DNA from: Isoetes taiwanensis
Taxonomy: Eukaryota; Streptophyta; Lycopodiopsida; Isoetales; Isoetaceae
Length of the DNA stretch: 64,000 bases
NCBI GenBank assembly: GCA_021234155.1
Contig: JAJEKV010000008.1
Location: forward strand, 940,508 to 1,004,507
Direction: 5' to 3'
Part shown: piece by piece, positions 13,695-25,673 of the stretch
How the letters are laid out: the number at the start of each line of letters is the position of its first letter
Position numbering within the stretch: the first letter of the stretch is position 1
The notes under the pieces: generated by a model
Seen by the model: the letters and a program-made list of their open reading frames with translations, nothing else
What the model was told of the DNA's origin: nothing
Database searches by the model: none
Translations under genes and position numbers: made by a program

Positions 13695-13773
13695 ATTTCA
13701 TTATAGTTTCAATTCATTTGTGTTAGGCATGCATCCTCTTGTTAACACGTGAGAATTGAAACTATAATGAAAT
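13695..13773. repeat. Perfect inverted repeat (21-bp arms, 37-bp loop)
   Basis: TTTCATTATAGTTTCAATTC at 13696-13715 is exactly reverse-complemented at 13753-13772, and one more base pairs on the outside. A perfect match in an otherwise decayed region suggests a recent small element or a hairpin. No target duplication was identified. Confidence 0.8.
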
Positions 13774-14689
13774 AGTGATACGCGAAGCTTTGAGTAGAGC
13801 AGTTACGCAAAATCTGCGGGTAAAAAAAAGCTTAAAATCTTTGGTAAAAGAGCAAGAATGCAGGGTAAAACGCCAGAAGCGCGAAATGCAAGTAAACATT
13901 TGGCGCATGAAGACCCCGGTGCACTTCGGGTTTAGTCCACGTGTCGGGATGGGATTCGCAATCGGGCAAAATTGCTTAACAAACTTTACGTTGTGGTGAA
14001 ATGATAGTATGCCCAAACTAGAGAAAACCGGTTTTTGTCTAGATGCTAGCTCTAAAATAAATATCATACTAGATGAGGTCAAAATACCATAAATGGTTAA
14101 ACACATCTAACTTTTTATTTATTTTAAGGACGCCGGATCTTGGAAACCCAATACATGCCCATTACCTTTGCTCTTAGCAACCTATCTTAAAGAAAAAAAT
14201 ACTTGGCAATTGCCTTGTCCCATCAAGTATGCAAAGCGAAAAGAGAGATTGGAACGTAAACATCAATGAATTAGACAAATGGAAGGAACACACATTAAAG
14301 AAATTTGTCCCTTCATAGGTAAGTTTGTTGGGCTCCCCGGCTTGATGGCAAAGCGGATGGACCCCTGGTATTATTTGTTCGCGAGCCAAGTCATATTGGC
14401 AAAAAGCGTCCCAATGAATCTAAAATAAACACGCCTACTAATGGCCCTACAAGGTGGAAAACATGTAACATTCGGACATTGGGAAACATGACATTTGTCA
14501 TTTACCGGGGGCCAAAATATCGAGTTGTCATCTCAGAAGGCCACCGCTCTGAGCTCTAGTAACTCTGTCTTTCTCAAAGATAAAACAACGAGGGTAATCT
14601 ACAACTAGGTTCTTGTTATCCAAAAATTCCAAAGAAAGCAAGAACCTAAAATCCCAATTGAGTTTAGTTCTACACTTTCAAAGAAAGAA

Positions 14690-14975
14690 ATAGATCAAAA
14701 GCAGTGATCTTGCACTGGAAGGAAATGAACCTATTGATTATGGGAAGAAGAGGGAGAGAGAGAACCTTCTCCGGAGACATATACATAGTGCAAATCGGGA
14801 TCATCCGAGAGCAACAAATCAGACCCAATGTAGTCCCACCATTCATAAGGATGGGTTCCCAAAGAATTCTAGAGCAACTCTCCAAGGCCCTCGAAGAGTT
14901 TGGTCTAGCTGAAATCGATGAAGAATGTGAAAATAAGAGCACCCAGTGGCTAAGAATAGATGATAGATGGTGAGT
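14690..14975 (+). other. Unrecognised ORF, plus strand
   Basis: An open frame of about 89 codons ends at a TGA near 14971. It is rich in charged residues, with an acidic helical segment (LEEFGLAEIDEECENK) that could be a short coiled coil. The opposite strand is also open across the same span, so a real gene is uncertain. It lies about 200 bp upstream of a second unrecognised ORF in the same orientation; both could be pieces of one transposon gene. Confidence 0.25.
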
Positions 14976-15169
14976 ATCTTTCATTACTAGCAAGTAGATT
15001 AGTCCGAGATTTCACGATGATATCTGGAGTACCCTCCACCCTAGTCCGGTCCTTCCAAATGAGGCATTCTAATCCTTGGATCACCATAGGTAACCTCATG
15101 TACGAAAAGGACCAAAATCAATGATTTAGGATTTTGCACATTTTCTTATAATAAGTATGCAGCGATGAT

Positions 15170-15679
15170 ATGGTCGCAAAAGAACCCTTTGTATCCCGTT
15201 TGAATAAAGTGGGAAGACAAATTAGAGATGAAAGATACCAAAGATATATATGCCCCGGTTTCGTGGATCCCGACAATAAACAAGAATTGGCGATCTTTGA
15301 AGTCGGTACTCGAAAGTATGTAAGTTCAAAATTCATAAAACACTTGGATTGCTCGCGACCAAGACTTCTGAAGCATTTGATATGCGCTTTGAAGTGCATT
15401 GGCTCCACTTCTGAGGTTCAAACACAACTTATCCGGCATGTTCGGTTGATGAAAGTACTTAAAATTCACTATTGCGGTGTTCTATTACCAAATCTTGTAG
15501 AGAGCTTTCAATCTAAATGGACTAGCATTTGGCAAGGGAAATGGAGATTAATACTCACCATTAAAGAATCCAACAAACCTGATCATTGTCCAATCAAGCC
15601 CATGACAAGACCCCACAACAAATTGGTGACCGTAATTAATATTGATATGATAGTCTTGTTAGAGACAGGGATAAAGTAG
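15170..15679 (+). CDS. Hypothetical protein, 169 codons
   Basis: This is the longest uninterrupted ATG-started ORF between 12 and 19 kb. It is basic (many K/R), with a central segment reading ICPGFVDPDNKQELAIFEVG, and has no signal peptide or membrane segment. I do not recognise the family. The surrounding sequence shows no promoter or splice evidence. The related-looking ORF just upstream (14.7-14.97 kb) suggests either a decayed transposon protein or a chance opening. Codon use was not measured. Confidence 0.3.
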   Translation: MVAKEPFVSRLNKVGRQIRDERYQRYICPGFVDPDNKQELAIFEVGTRKYVSSKFIKHLDCSRPRLLKHLICALKCIGSTSEVQTQLIRHVRLMKVLKIHYCGVLLPNLVESFQSKWTSIWQGKWRLILTIKESNKPDHCPIKPMTRPHNKLVTVINIDMIVLLETGIK

Positions 15680-18360
15680 ATGGTAGTTATGTCTTACCTT
15701 TATCAAATACGGCATCAAATGTATCATCCCTGGAAAGCATACATATTGCGAGCATCCATGTTTATATCTAATATGAACCATAGAAGTAATTATAATGAAT
15801 GAAATGGTATGCATGACACTCTCAATATTTAACAATGCGCCTTGTTAGCAGGATGATAATGCCAGGCTTCAAGAATTGACGTAACAAGGAGACATGCATA
15901 TTGCCACATTATATCTCTAGAGTATTATGTTTAGTTTGTGTAGAATTCTACCAATAAGCATTTCATCTATATATATATATATATGCATGTTCAACAAGCA
16001 TCCATCAGGAACCATACATCCACGTGTAAACTAAATAGCTCGAACATACAAGTAAGTCGGGGAAGTGCACGGTACTTCTTTACATTGCATCAATTACAAC
16101 CGTGAGATATCGATGTTCACAATTTCCTCATAACCATCCTTCACCATGTCTTACGAGATAACCGCACAAATATCAAATGCATCAAGTATACTCATGTTAC
16201 AAACCGGGAAAAAAGAAAGTTAAACTGCATTTAGCTTGTAGAGAGAGGCATGCATAATGGATGGCAAAGAACGTTTTATATCTGGATGCAACATCATTTA
16301 AGAGCTTATATGTTATTTGCATATGTAGTTGTTATCTGGACAAAACGCGGACTATATGCCCTGTCCAAGCGAGCTCTGCGAACATTTCGACTTCTTGAGC
16401 CTTTCGGGAAATGTCTTTAGAGACGCTCTATTTAACTATCTCGAGAAAATCATTGACATCTAACACTCGATTGTCCTCTCGTGGATTTAGGATTACACGA
16501 TTGTATCAATTCAACCTTTGAACAAATGTGAATAAACAACGTGATCGTTCTAGGTTATATCTTTTATTTAGTTTGATCGGAAAAAGTTATCTCGTTATTA
16601 ACCGTTCAAAGACAACAAATCTAGTGAAGAAACATCTGACTGCATTTCCACAACCACCATGAGGACTCTGGCATTTCGAGGTATATGTTTATGCACAAGA
16701 TGAACCAAGTCGGATAACGGTACCGGTCGAAGGATCCGGACGTCTTGAGTATACCCAGTGTTCCAATAATCCCATCTCCATATGCTGTTGCTACATGCGC
16801 CTCCGCCTCCCGGGTATATGATAGTGTCAAGTGAAGAATCATTTGTTTGGCTTCCGGCATTGCCCGACCATTTGGAAAGGGAGGAAAGCTTGAAGACACC
16901 TTATTGCAACTGCGGACATAAATTGAAAAGAAAAATCTTCTGTGCGCCACGCCACATTTTCGGTTCGAGCATCCCGGATCCGAATGCGGTGGACCGAGTT
17001 CACAATGAATAGTAGGTTTGGGCGGTCATCGGCATATCTTAGGGTATATTCTAGCATATACCTAGGATATGCCATAAACCCACATAAACAAGGGTTTGCC
17101 CCCTAGGGGCAACCCAAAAAGACAAAATCTACACGAATGCAAGGACGTGGTGTCAAATAACTTTTTCATTGGATGTCATCGTACATATCTCATAGATTTT
17201 ACATGTTCTTCGACATGTTGTCTTATAGGTCCATCACCACATGAATGGCGAGAAAAAAAAAAGGGATGAGTAGCAAATGGACAAACTATGCAGAGCTCCT
17301 CCTCTCCCGTGCTGGAAAAATAATTAAATTGCTTGGATGACGAGATGCTACCTCCTCTACCTCATCCGTGTTCACCCCGAGTGCACTGGACAAGACATCT
17401 CTGGGCATACATGTATGCATGGAGTTGCCTCCAGCGAGAAATGATGTCTCGGGATTGCAAACTTGATAACATGAGAGAAAGAAGGAAGGCATGAATGAAC
17501 AACAAAGAAGAACTAGCAAAAGTGCGGGCCATGGTTTTACCGATTGTTATTGATCACTTCAAGCGAGTCGAACCCTTCGTCCCTAGCAAGCAGTGTGTGA
17601 GGATGGGAGTTGGGAGTCTTCTTGGTAGTTTTATTATTTGGTTATTGTGTTTGGTGATGGAGTCTAGTCCCGGTGTTTTATACAAGTTGTTGCCCTTGCA
17701 TGTACTGTCCCATAACCCGCTTGGTTTCCCATAGGCGTAAAAATTCATTTATCATGCAATGCAATGCGTACTTTTGCTGCTTTTTGCACTGCTGTGCATG
17801 CACATACGTTCAATTACACAAAGTTTAGTTTTACCCCTCAAAGAAAAAGAAAGAAAAGAAGTATTAGTGGCTTCATCTCAAATGTTCTAGAAGAGAAAAT
17901 AAATTCACCAAGCCTTCAAGTTATAATGCAGGATTACTATTTTAATGTAGACATTCTAAAGTTTCAATATAGTCTATCTTCCTTAGTTTCACCACATTCC
18001 ATGCAGATATAAGTCCTTTTATGAAAGGAGAGGCCTCAATACCTATTTAAAGAGGGGAAAAAAACTCTTCACTTGATGCGAACATACTTTGCTATGGTGG
18101 TTTTTATCAATTACCATAATAAGATGCATATGGTCCTATGCAATGTGGTATGAAATGGTCAACTAGAACAGTGGATAATCTTTAAAACGAAATTTGACCT
18201 TCATAAACAGTGAAGCATGTGGAATGTATTACAATAATTCTACCCAACCATGAGGAATAAATTATTGGTCCTTAACACACTACCCTTCAAGTTTATAGTG
18301 ATCCAACGGTTCAGATCAATCTTGATCAGTGTATTACTGGAGCTACAACACACTGCTACT
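15680..18360. other. No gene recognised
   Basis: Intergenic sequence with a short (TA)n run near 15967-15984. Overlapping ORFs on both strands at 16.6-17.1 kb and 17.3-17.75 kb are less than 110 codons and carry no recognised motif. Confidence 0.45.
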
Positions 18361-18362
18361 CC

Positions 18363-18582
18363 ATAACACCCTAGGGTGTTATCAAATGGACGAATTCAGA
18401 TCGATTTTGATGGTGATCGGATGGCCCAAAACTCTTGGGGCAGTGTGTTAAGACACAATAAGGCCACGTTTCGGGTGTTACTTCAAAAAAAAAATTCAGG
18501 CCATCAAAATGGCTCGGGCGTGTTCTATGTGCACACCCTCGCCATTTTGATGGCCCTCAATTTTTTTTTTCAGTAACACCTT
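18363..18582. mobile_element. MITE-like fold-back element
   Basis: A strong hairpin lies at 18474-18580. The left arm begins GGTGTTAC, continues through an A-tract and ends CCATCAAAATGGC. The right arm begins GCCATTTTGATGG, continues through a T-tract and ends GTAACACC. Arms are about 40 bp with a loop of about 27 bp. Upstream at 18363-18382 is a perfect palindrome, ATAACACCCTAGGGTGTTAT, that carries the same GGTGTTA end. The element may therefore run from about 18373 to 18582 with GGTGTTA termini. No ORF. Superfamily not assigned. Confidence 0.6.
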
Positions 18583-19258
18583 CGGGCCAAGGCATTATCT
18601 ACGCCATAATCAGTCCTGACATTTGTAAAATCATCTTACAATTGTTTGAAAGTATCATGTAATATCTCGTTGCCACCTGAGTAAAATGTGCAAGTTACAG
18701 AAATACAAAGAGGTGAATTTTTCCCACCTAGTGTGAATCTATTTATGGCAAGTGGCACATAGAATCCCAGTCACAAACACGAGGGTATCTAAATTGAAGG
18801 CCAAAGCAAGGCATTATCTAATATGTAAAACAGATGAATAATCTTCAAAACATTGTTTAGTAGAGTTGACCTGCAAGTTGTCTGGGCTCGATCTATAGAT
18901 AGACTCCATATGGAATTGGATCCCCTCCTAGACATGTATCCAATAGAATGGACAGTCTCATACATATTCCTTTTCATATAGTTAGAGCATGCGCATTATG
19001 GATCATTTAAACTCTTCCACTTTAAACTACATGTCACAACTATATAGCATACTCATAGACCAATGAGGAAGTTCAAATGTGTGTTTGAGCTCAAAGAGGC
19101 TTTTGTCTTCAAAGTTTAAAAGTAATGCATGGCGCTCGTAAAAACAATTTTATGAGCAAGAGTTGTTATAATATATAGTCATCATAATTTCTAAAAACCC
19201 ATTCAACAAATCTATGTGTTAGATTCAAAATGCATGATCAATATTCATTTTTGCTACC
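18583..19258. other. Intergenic sequence left of the MULE
   Basis: No gene seen. Phrases from the preceding segment recur: AAGGCATTATCTA at about 18590 and 18809, and GATAATCTTTAAAAC at about 18174 against AATAATCTTCAAAAC near 18838. Part of this stretch may be an old direct duplication interrupted by the MITE. Confidence 0.4.
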
Positions 19259-19267
19259 AAATGGGAT
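19259..19267 (+). repeat. 9-bp target-site duplication, left copy
   Basis: AAATGGGAT immediately precedes the element end GGGTGAAAATAGC and is repeated exactly at 31733-31741 outside the other end. Nine-base duplications are the signature of Mutator-superfamily insertion. Confidence 0.93.
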
Positions 19268-20010
19268 GGGTGAAAATAGCTTTATCCTCGGTTTTGGTGA
19301 TTCCATCGGTGAATATTCTCTCGCGGATCTGCAGACCCGAGAACGAGATTCGTTTTGGAGGCCCCTGCTATCCGTCGTGACCGCGAGTCAAGTGTACTTT
19401 CTGGATGGATCGTGGCCGGCCCGTCTGCAGTGGTGAATCGGCCGTCCGTTTTATACTTCCCGCGGAATCTGGCGGCGAATACCGCGGACGGAATCACCGC
19501 ATCATTATTCCACAGCGATGGGATCCCGCATTGCCTTAAATCTTGTCGGATGGAATCCGCGTTCTAACATTCACCCAGCGAATCACGGTGGCCCGATTCC
19601 ATGACCACGAAATATTGTGGATGATATCACTTGGGTGGAATCTATAGCGAAGAATTAGCGGCAGAATCAACAATTTGCAATTCACGGGATCACCAATTTG
19701 TAATTCCGGCGGCCGGAATCGCGGAATTGTTATTTCATCCGCGAAATCACCACGTTACGTCCGCCGTGAATCACCGCCAATATGATCAGCGGGCGAATCA
19801 CCAATTTAATTCCGCCCGGGCGGAATCAGGTTGCTATTTCGTCCGTGCGGAATCACCACATTAAATGCCGCCCAATGCGGAATCACCACATTATGATTAA
19901 AGCGGAGCGGAATCACCTAATCTGATCGTAAAGCCGGAATCTGCGATCTAATTCCTCCGGCGGAATCACCCGATGGAATTCTACAAGGCGAAATCACCCC
20001 AGCCTCTGCC
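19268..20010. repeat. Left MULE terminal inverted repeat and subterminal array
   Basis: The outer ~200 bp is the terminal repeat proper. From about 19480 to 20000 the sequence is a run of diverged units built around GGAATCACC (for example 19490, 19848, 19878, 19908, 19961). Some lie 30 bp apart, with ATTCCGCCC in between. At one place two half-units meet as the perfect palindrome ATTCCGCCCGGGCGGAAT (about 19808-19825). GC is much higher than the flanks. Arrays of short motifs next to the ends are where transposases bind in several DNA-transposon families; that role here is inferred. Confidence 0.85.
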
Positions 20011-20784
20011 GATTGCATGTTCGACCGCGTGTCAATATCGAGACCGCATATGAGGACGGATCGACGGCCATGGCATCGTCGTGAGTCCACCCACTTGCGG
20101 AATTTTAAAAATTCTCATCCCGTCTGGTTGTTCATACCATCCCATGGAATCACCCGCTCTGTTTTGCCACCCTCTGTTCGACGACGGCGGGGAACTTCGG
20201 ATGGACACAGACGAGAAGGATTGAGGAGGTAAGTGCACGGAACAACTGAATTCCATGTCCTTGCATCGGGGATAACATTTTTAGTGACGGCTTCAAGCGG
20301 AGACATTTGACAAACAAACCCTGCATGAGGACATTTTGATCACAGTCGACTACCCTGGATTATGTTAGAGCACCAGAGTCCTGATCCAAGGGGGAGGTAC
20401 TCAACTGATGTGGGTGTGCCACATTCCCACCTCACCAAGTTGGGGATTTCATAGCGGGGAGCAAAAAGTGGGGAAGCATCATGCGGTTTCTACATAAGAA
20501 GCTCCCAAATGAATAAAGAGCTATCAAAACAGGGCAAAGGTTCATATCCGACTTTGAAGAGGTGTGCATTTCCTTTCCTAGCCTATGATTATTTGTTTGG
20601 ATTTTAAAGCATATCCGATTCATTCCTTGGCGCAACAAAGGTACTTGGTGTGCCTATGGGCCGAAGACAAATCGAGAACATTCATGTTGTGGAGGATCGA
20701 CGTCACCCTCCGTGCCAAAGAAGGAAGAGGGGTTGAGAGGGAGGGAGGGAGGGTGTTAGAAGGGGTTGCCAATGTCATTTTACT

Positions 20785-22970
20785 TTGAAACAGCTCTATC
20801 TTCTTCCCAATTGCACTCAAATTACCTACCACAAATGGGATCATGTGAACCAGCAAGGTGCAATCTGCCATGGTAAAGCACTACCTATTGAGAAAGGGTT
20901 GAGGTATAGGCTAGCACCATGGCTCACGGCTGAAAAGAAAGAATGGATCAAAAGGAAGCTAGTGCATTATATAACACCTAGAATGGTGATGAACATCCAC
21001 CGTGAGAGGGTGAACTTGAAGAAGGAGCTAGTTGGTTTGATGGGTCGCGGGGTCGACATGTTGAAGATGCATGAAATCTACAATATTGATAAATTGGTGA
21101 CCCGAATCGTTTGGAAGTTGCATGAAGACCAAGCAATAAGCATCCATATGTGGGTGCAACAACACCAAGATAGTGTCTTCCACTATGGGCAAGGTGACAT
21201 CTTTCAACTTGGGGTCATGATTCCCATTCAAAGAGATGCCATGGTGAGATTTGGAAAGGATGGAGCTATATGCCTTGACTCCACCTACAAGACAAATGAG
21301 AAGAGGTTTGGTTGCTCCTTTTTAGGTTCCTTGGAAATTGACTTTACGAAAGCATGTTTCTATTTACATTGACGGTATTACCTCTTCACTCTCGTTGGAT
21401 TCGATGACCACTTCAATGGGATGCCACTGGCTTGGATCGTCACGAATACCCAGAAGAAAGAGACAATAGCTAGATGGCTAGAAGCCATGAAAGTGTGGGT
21501 TGAACTTCACGACTCGACATGAAAGCCCTCATGTTTTATCACTGATTCTTGTGATGCCGAAATACATGCAATAAAAAAAGGTAACAATGTTTCCTAGTGC
21601 TCATTTTCTTTTTGGTTTATTTTGGTCCATTTTGACCATATGTGTCAACTTTCTCCACCACAGGTTTTACGTGTCCACCTTTGCATCTGGCACGTGAGGA
21701 GAGATTGGTTGAAGTGGTTGACAAAGAACGTGAAGAATAAAGATTTGAGGAACCAAATGTTTAAGGAGTTGGGCGAGATCATGTATGGAACAAAGTGTCC
21801 CCCAGGTAACAATGAGTACGGGGATGATTACAAAGAGGCTGTTAGACAAGAGGCTTCGAGGAAGTTGGAAACACTAAAGAGAAAGTACCCACAATATCCA
21901 AAGTTGGCAGCCTGCACGAGTCAAGAGTGGACTCACAACATTTGTGATTGGGTCCCCGCCCATCACCACAAGAATCTTTCCCCATTCCAATCAAGAAATC
22001 AATGCTGCAATAGAGGCTTGGCACAAGGCACTAAAATTGCGCCTTGGGATTTCCAAGTCCCAACTAAAAGGCAGGAGGATAGATTGGCTACTTCACATGC
22101 TTGTCCATGATGTGGAGACCCACATGGCATACTCTAGGTAATTAGTAGAAGTGACTAAAATTTGCATCCTTTTGTATGCACTAACCCTCCATAATGTATC
22201 ATTTGCTTGCTAATAGGGGGTTGAAGGAAGCTGGTTTTGTAATAAACACATCACAAGAGCAAATTATAGAGTCGGCTATTCGAGGGGCTAGGCGAATTCC
22301 CAATGATGCAGTCACATTAAATGACCTTGGTGGAGGAGAGGCCTATGTCCAAACTCTTGATCTGAACTGCCAACCTTACTTTGTCAATGGGGCACATAGG
22401 AATTGGGCGAGTTGTGATTGCCCATGGGGCGGCACGGCAAGGGGAACGTTTTCAAACACCAGGTCAAGGTTATCCAAATGATGGGCCCAGCACAGGGACC
22501 AAGATCTCCTTAGAGTTCTAGAGTCCCAACATGGAAATGCATGTGGTGGCATGGAGCTCTTGCGTCCATGTAGATCTGATGACACCCATGCTGATATCCT
22601 TGAAGGGGTTGAGGTGGACATAATTAGTCTAGAGGATGACATTAAACCAATGCCAAAAGTTGGCTTGACAGTGGAAGATGCTAGGGCATCTTTTGAATGT
22701 CGTGTTGCTAGGGTTATGGAGCGGGCCTCAAAGGATCCAACCCTGCTCATAGCCACAGAAGTGATGATGAGACAGCTTGACACTAGACTTGAAAGGATGA
22801 ACGAGGAGGAGGCCAATGACACAACCATAACATCTTTGCCAGTGTTGATGGGAGAGGAGGCCTATGGCACGAGTCTTGCTAGGGTCAAACTACCCTTGGA
22901 AATAAGGAAGAGGGAGGCAAAGAAAAGGAAACTTGGTTGGAAGGAATTGGAAATGGAAAACCTTGCCTAG
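20785..22970 (+). pseudogene. MULE transposase (mudrA-like, SWIM type), decayed
   Basis: The plus-strand frames give the ordered parts of a plant MULE transposase. An N-terminal region (20785-21300) ends in RDAMVRFGKDGAICLDSTYK, whose LDST holds the first catalytic Asp. Then come FTLVGFDDHFNGMPLAWIVT (about 21385-21450), a TDSCDAE segment with the second Asp (about 21541-21560), and a consensus GTAACA donor near 21581. After the next acceptor (about 21664) is the CIWHVRRDW motif. EINAAIEAWHKALK at about 21993 supplies the Glu. A C-terminal SWIM zinc finger begins CDCPWG near 22415. Damage: an in-frame TGA at 21370-21372 (unless an unseen intron removes it), a frame change near 21990 and another inside the SWIM finger. 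There the expected Cys of the C-x-H pair reads as Phe (TTC, 22451-22453) before KHQVKVIQMM. The reaction would be cut-and-paste transposition of its own element. Confidence 0.88.
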
Positions 22971-23039
22971 ATGTGTTGGGAAATACAATTGGAAGTGAAA
23001 ATGGAAATGGCTTGGGGCATCAAGGTGTGTTGGAAATTT

Positions 23040-23575
23040 ACTCTATGTATAAATTCTGTATGGGCAAATACACTCTATATACCCTATCTATACTCTATGC
23101 ATAATAACTCTATGTATAACTAATGTATGTACAAATACTCTATGTATAAAATACTCTATGTATAACTACTCCATGTATAACCAATGTATGTACAAATTAC
23201 TCCGTGTACAAATACTCTATGTATATATACTCTATGTATAACTACTCTATGTATAACCAACGTATGTACAAATACTCCATTGACAAATACTCTATATATA
23301 ACTACTCTATGTATAACTACTCTATGTACAAATACTCTATGTATAACTATTGTATGTACAAATACTGCATGTACAAATACTCTATGTATATATACTCTAT
23401 GTATAACTAATCTGTGTACAAATACTCCGTGTACAAATACTCTATGTATAAATACTCCACTAAATACTCCACCAAATGTCTAATTACTCTATGTTTATCC
23501 GCTCTATGTATAAATATGTTATGTATAAATTCTCTATATATAAATATGCTATACATAACATATGTATAAAATATT
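23040..23575. repeat. AT-rich minisatellite, CTCTATGTATAA-type units
   Basis: About 530 bp consist almost entirely of variants of CTCTATGTATAA / CTCTATGTACAAATA in units of roughly 13-15 bp, with occasional AATGTATGTACAAATA. One frame is open for 99 codons only because the repeat lacks stops in that frame; it is not a gene. It lies inside the MULE, directly 3' of the transposase. Confidence 0.92.
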
Positions 23576-23593
23576 GCATGTAGAAATGACGCA

Positions 23594-23675
23594 GACATTC
23601 CATGGTATGGAATCACCAATGACAGAATCACGTAGACATTCCATGGTATGGAATCACCAATGACGGAAGATTGCA
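23594..23675. repeat. 41-bp tandem duplication carrying the MULE end motif
   Basis: GACATTCCATGGTATGGAAT followed by CACCAATGAC occurs at 23594 and again at 23635. Each copy contains the palindrome ATTCCATGGTATGGAAT (one mismatch) and the GGAATCACC motif of the element's subterminal arrays. A third, diverged internal version lies near 24983-25022 (ACATTCCACGGCATGGAATC, then ACC and a GTGATTCC). Confidence 0.85.
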
Positions 23676-24159
23676 TTGGACAGAACACATTAGGAAAAAA
23701 TAGTTTGTGTGCATGAACAAGTTGCATTTATGTAACCGAATACAAGACAAAAAGAGTGGGCATGCAATTTGAAGGTAACTAACGCACATATGACCACAGT
23801 TCTTCAAAAAAAAAAAAAAAAAAAATCGCACCTGTGAACATCAAATAACTTAGATTTATATTCTCAAAAAAAGGCCTTAAGCCAGGGAAACAAGGTAGCT
23901 AGCATGAACTCAAAACCAGAGAGGGATTCAGAAATCCCCCGGAATCAAAAAAATCATGTCAACAAAAACTAAAAAAAGTAGAGACTCTCCGCTTTCATTA
24001 ATCCTCGGCGATTAGGCAATCTTCAACTTGGGTAGGGCCGCCGTTTTCTCTCGCATAGTTCATGTAGTGACTTAGTTGCAGCAGACATAAAGAACATCAA
24101 ACTAACAACAGCGAATGAAGACACACCTTGTTGGTAGACTAGTTAACCCTCCCAGAACT

Positions 24160-24840
24160 TGGGTCCTTGCAGCAGGCAACCGGGAACACAAAATTACCGT
24201 CATCTGGCTCAAACTCGAACTCGTCCTTCACTCGCTTTGAACCAGCAGAACTTTGCAGCCACACTTTGCAGAAAACTCCTTCGGCACTTCATTTTCATGA
24301 ATGTAGGCAAACAGATTCTTTGCCCACTCCTCATCGAGTGTCTCGTGCCCGGGGATTCTGAAAACGTTGGAAACTTTCACAGGGACCCTAATGCATCCAC
24401 AACCGCCTCTCTGGTATGGTGACAGAAATTGGCGGCACCTCTACCAGAGCACGACTTCGAAGACGCTCCTGCAGACTCTCAAGCATGCACTCCTGGAGAG
24501 CCTCCAGAAAGCCGAGCTCTACCACGAGGAAGCCGTCGACTATAGCTATTGGGGGTAGTCCGCATACCGAACTCAGCAATAAATGTTAAGAACACCTCCA
24601 ACATTTCGTTTAACAAAGGAAATGATTCTTATCGAATTATAGAGGCACGAGAGGTTGCTGGACCCGATGATGACAAATCCGGGAAAGGTAGCCGAATTTA
24701 ACTAGGAAGCAAGCCAAACCAGAGGGGCAGATCGGCGCCTTACGGAGCGGAGCCAACAAATTATGACCGAATACAAAGAGGAGGGTGCTGGTCCGGGACG
24801 GGCGAAGGATGATTTTGTGGAGTGGAATCATCCCCCTGGG
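24160..24840 (-). other. Unrecognised coding-like stretch, minus strand
   Basis: The minus-strand translation includes a run resembling a real protein (GHETLDEEWAKNLFAYIHEN and following residues, about 24345-24270), interrupted by a stop at about 24228. Another open piece of 63 codons lies at 24388-24579. I do not recognise a family. It sits on the same strand as the unrecognised ORFs at 29.4-30.7 kb on the other side of the nested hAT, so both may once have belonged to one gene split by that insertion. Confidence 0.3.
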
Positions 24841-25673
24841 CCTAGATTTGGCCCTAAATTGTCCGGCCCTTGTGGTAAATGTGGCGCCGTTTCATTCCCC
24901 GTGCGTCGCCAATGACGTCCATCGACAAGGGCATTTAACGTGAGAAAGCAATTATTGCCTGTGGCATGCAATGATGGCGGCGGACATTCCACGGCATGGA
25001 ATCACCATCTTGTGATTCCACCGTATGTGGTTACATTTTCTAATTTTCTAGTGGTGGTAACTATGGCATATTCAAATATTTACGTTCAAACATTTCACGC
25101 TCAAACATTTCGCTCAAATACATTCAAATTCAAATTCAAATGAATTCAAATTCGGTTGCAGCAACACTGGATAAGGAGTTTGGAGCCTCCGGCATGCCTC
25201 TTGGTCTGAGACCAAACTCCAGTGACTGTTGCCAACAATTGCACAACTGGTTTTTAGGGTCAATTGTCCATGAATGGATTTAAAACAGATTCTTTACCTG
25301 CTCAGGACTGGGAAGTAATAGAAGCCCACGTTCTGCATCCGCCAATTCTGCCTGATAAAAGGTTTGGGTGGGATTAAGTTAGCAAACATATCATATGCAC
25401 CCGATTGACCTTCCAAATTGTTCTGCAAAAATAGGCCAAAGGCCGCGGGATGCGCGAAAACATGCTGGGATCTTTTGTTCTGGGGAATGGCATGTATTAA
25501 GGCCCTGTAGATGGCAATATAGTCAGCAAATCAAAGCATTGCAATGCTTGGGTAGAGCTTAGAACCGTGACTTATATGAGATAAGCACCGACATACTCTT
25601 CATTGATTATGCAATCCACATCATCTCCAGGACCAGGGACTGTCATGAAATCTTGGGCAAAGTCGCCATCAGT

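Noticed and set aside
23184-23483. 99-codon Thr/Cys/Asn-rich ORF
   Set aside because: It is the reading of a minisatellite with a unit lacking stops in that frame; the composition follows the repeat.
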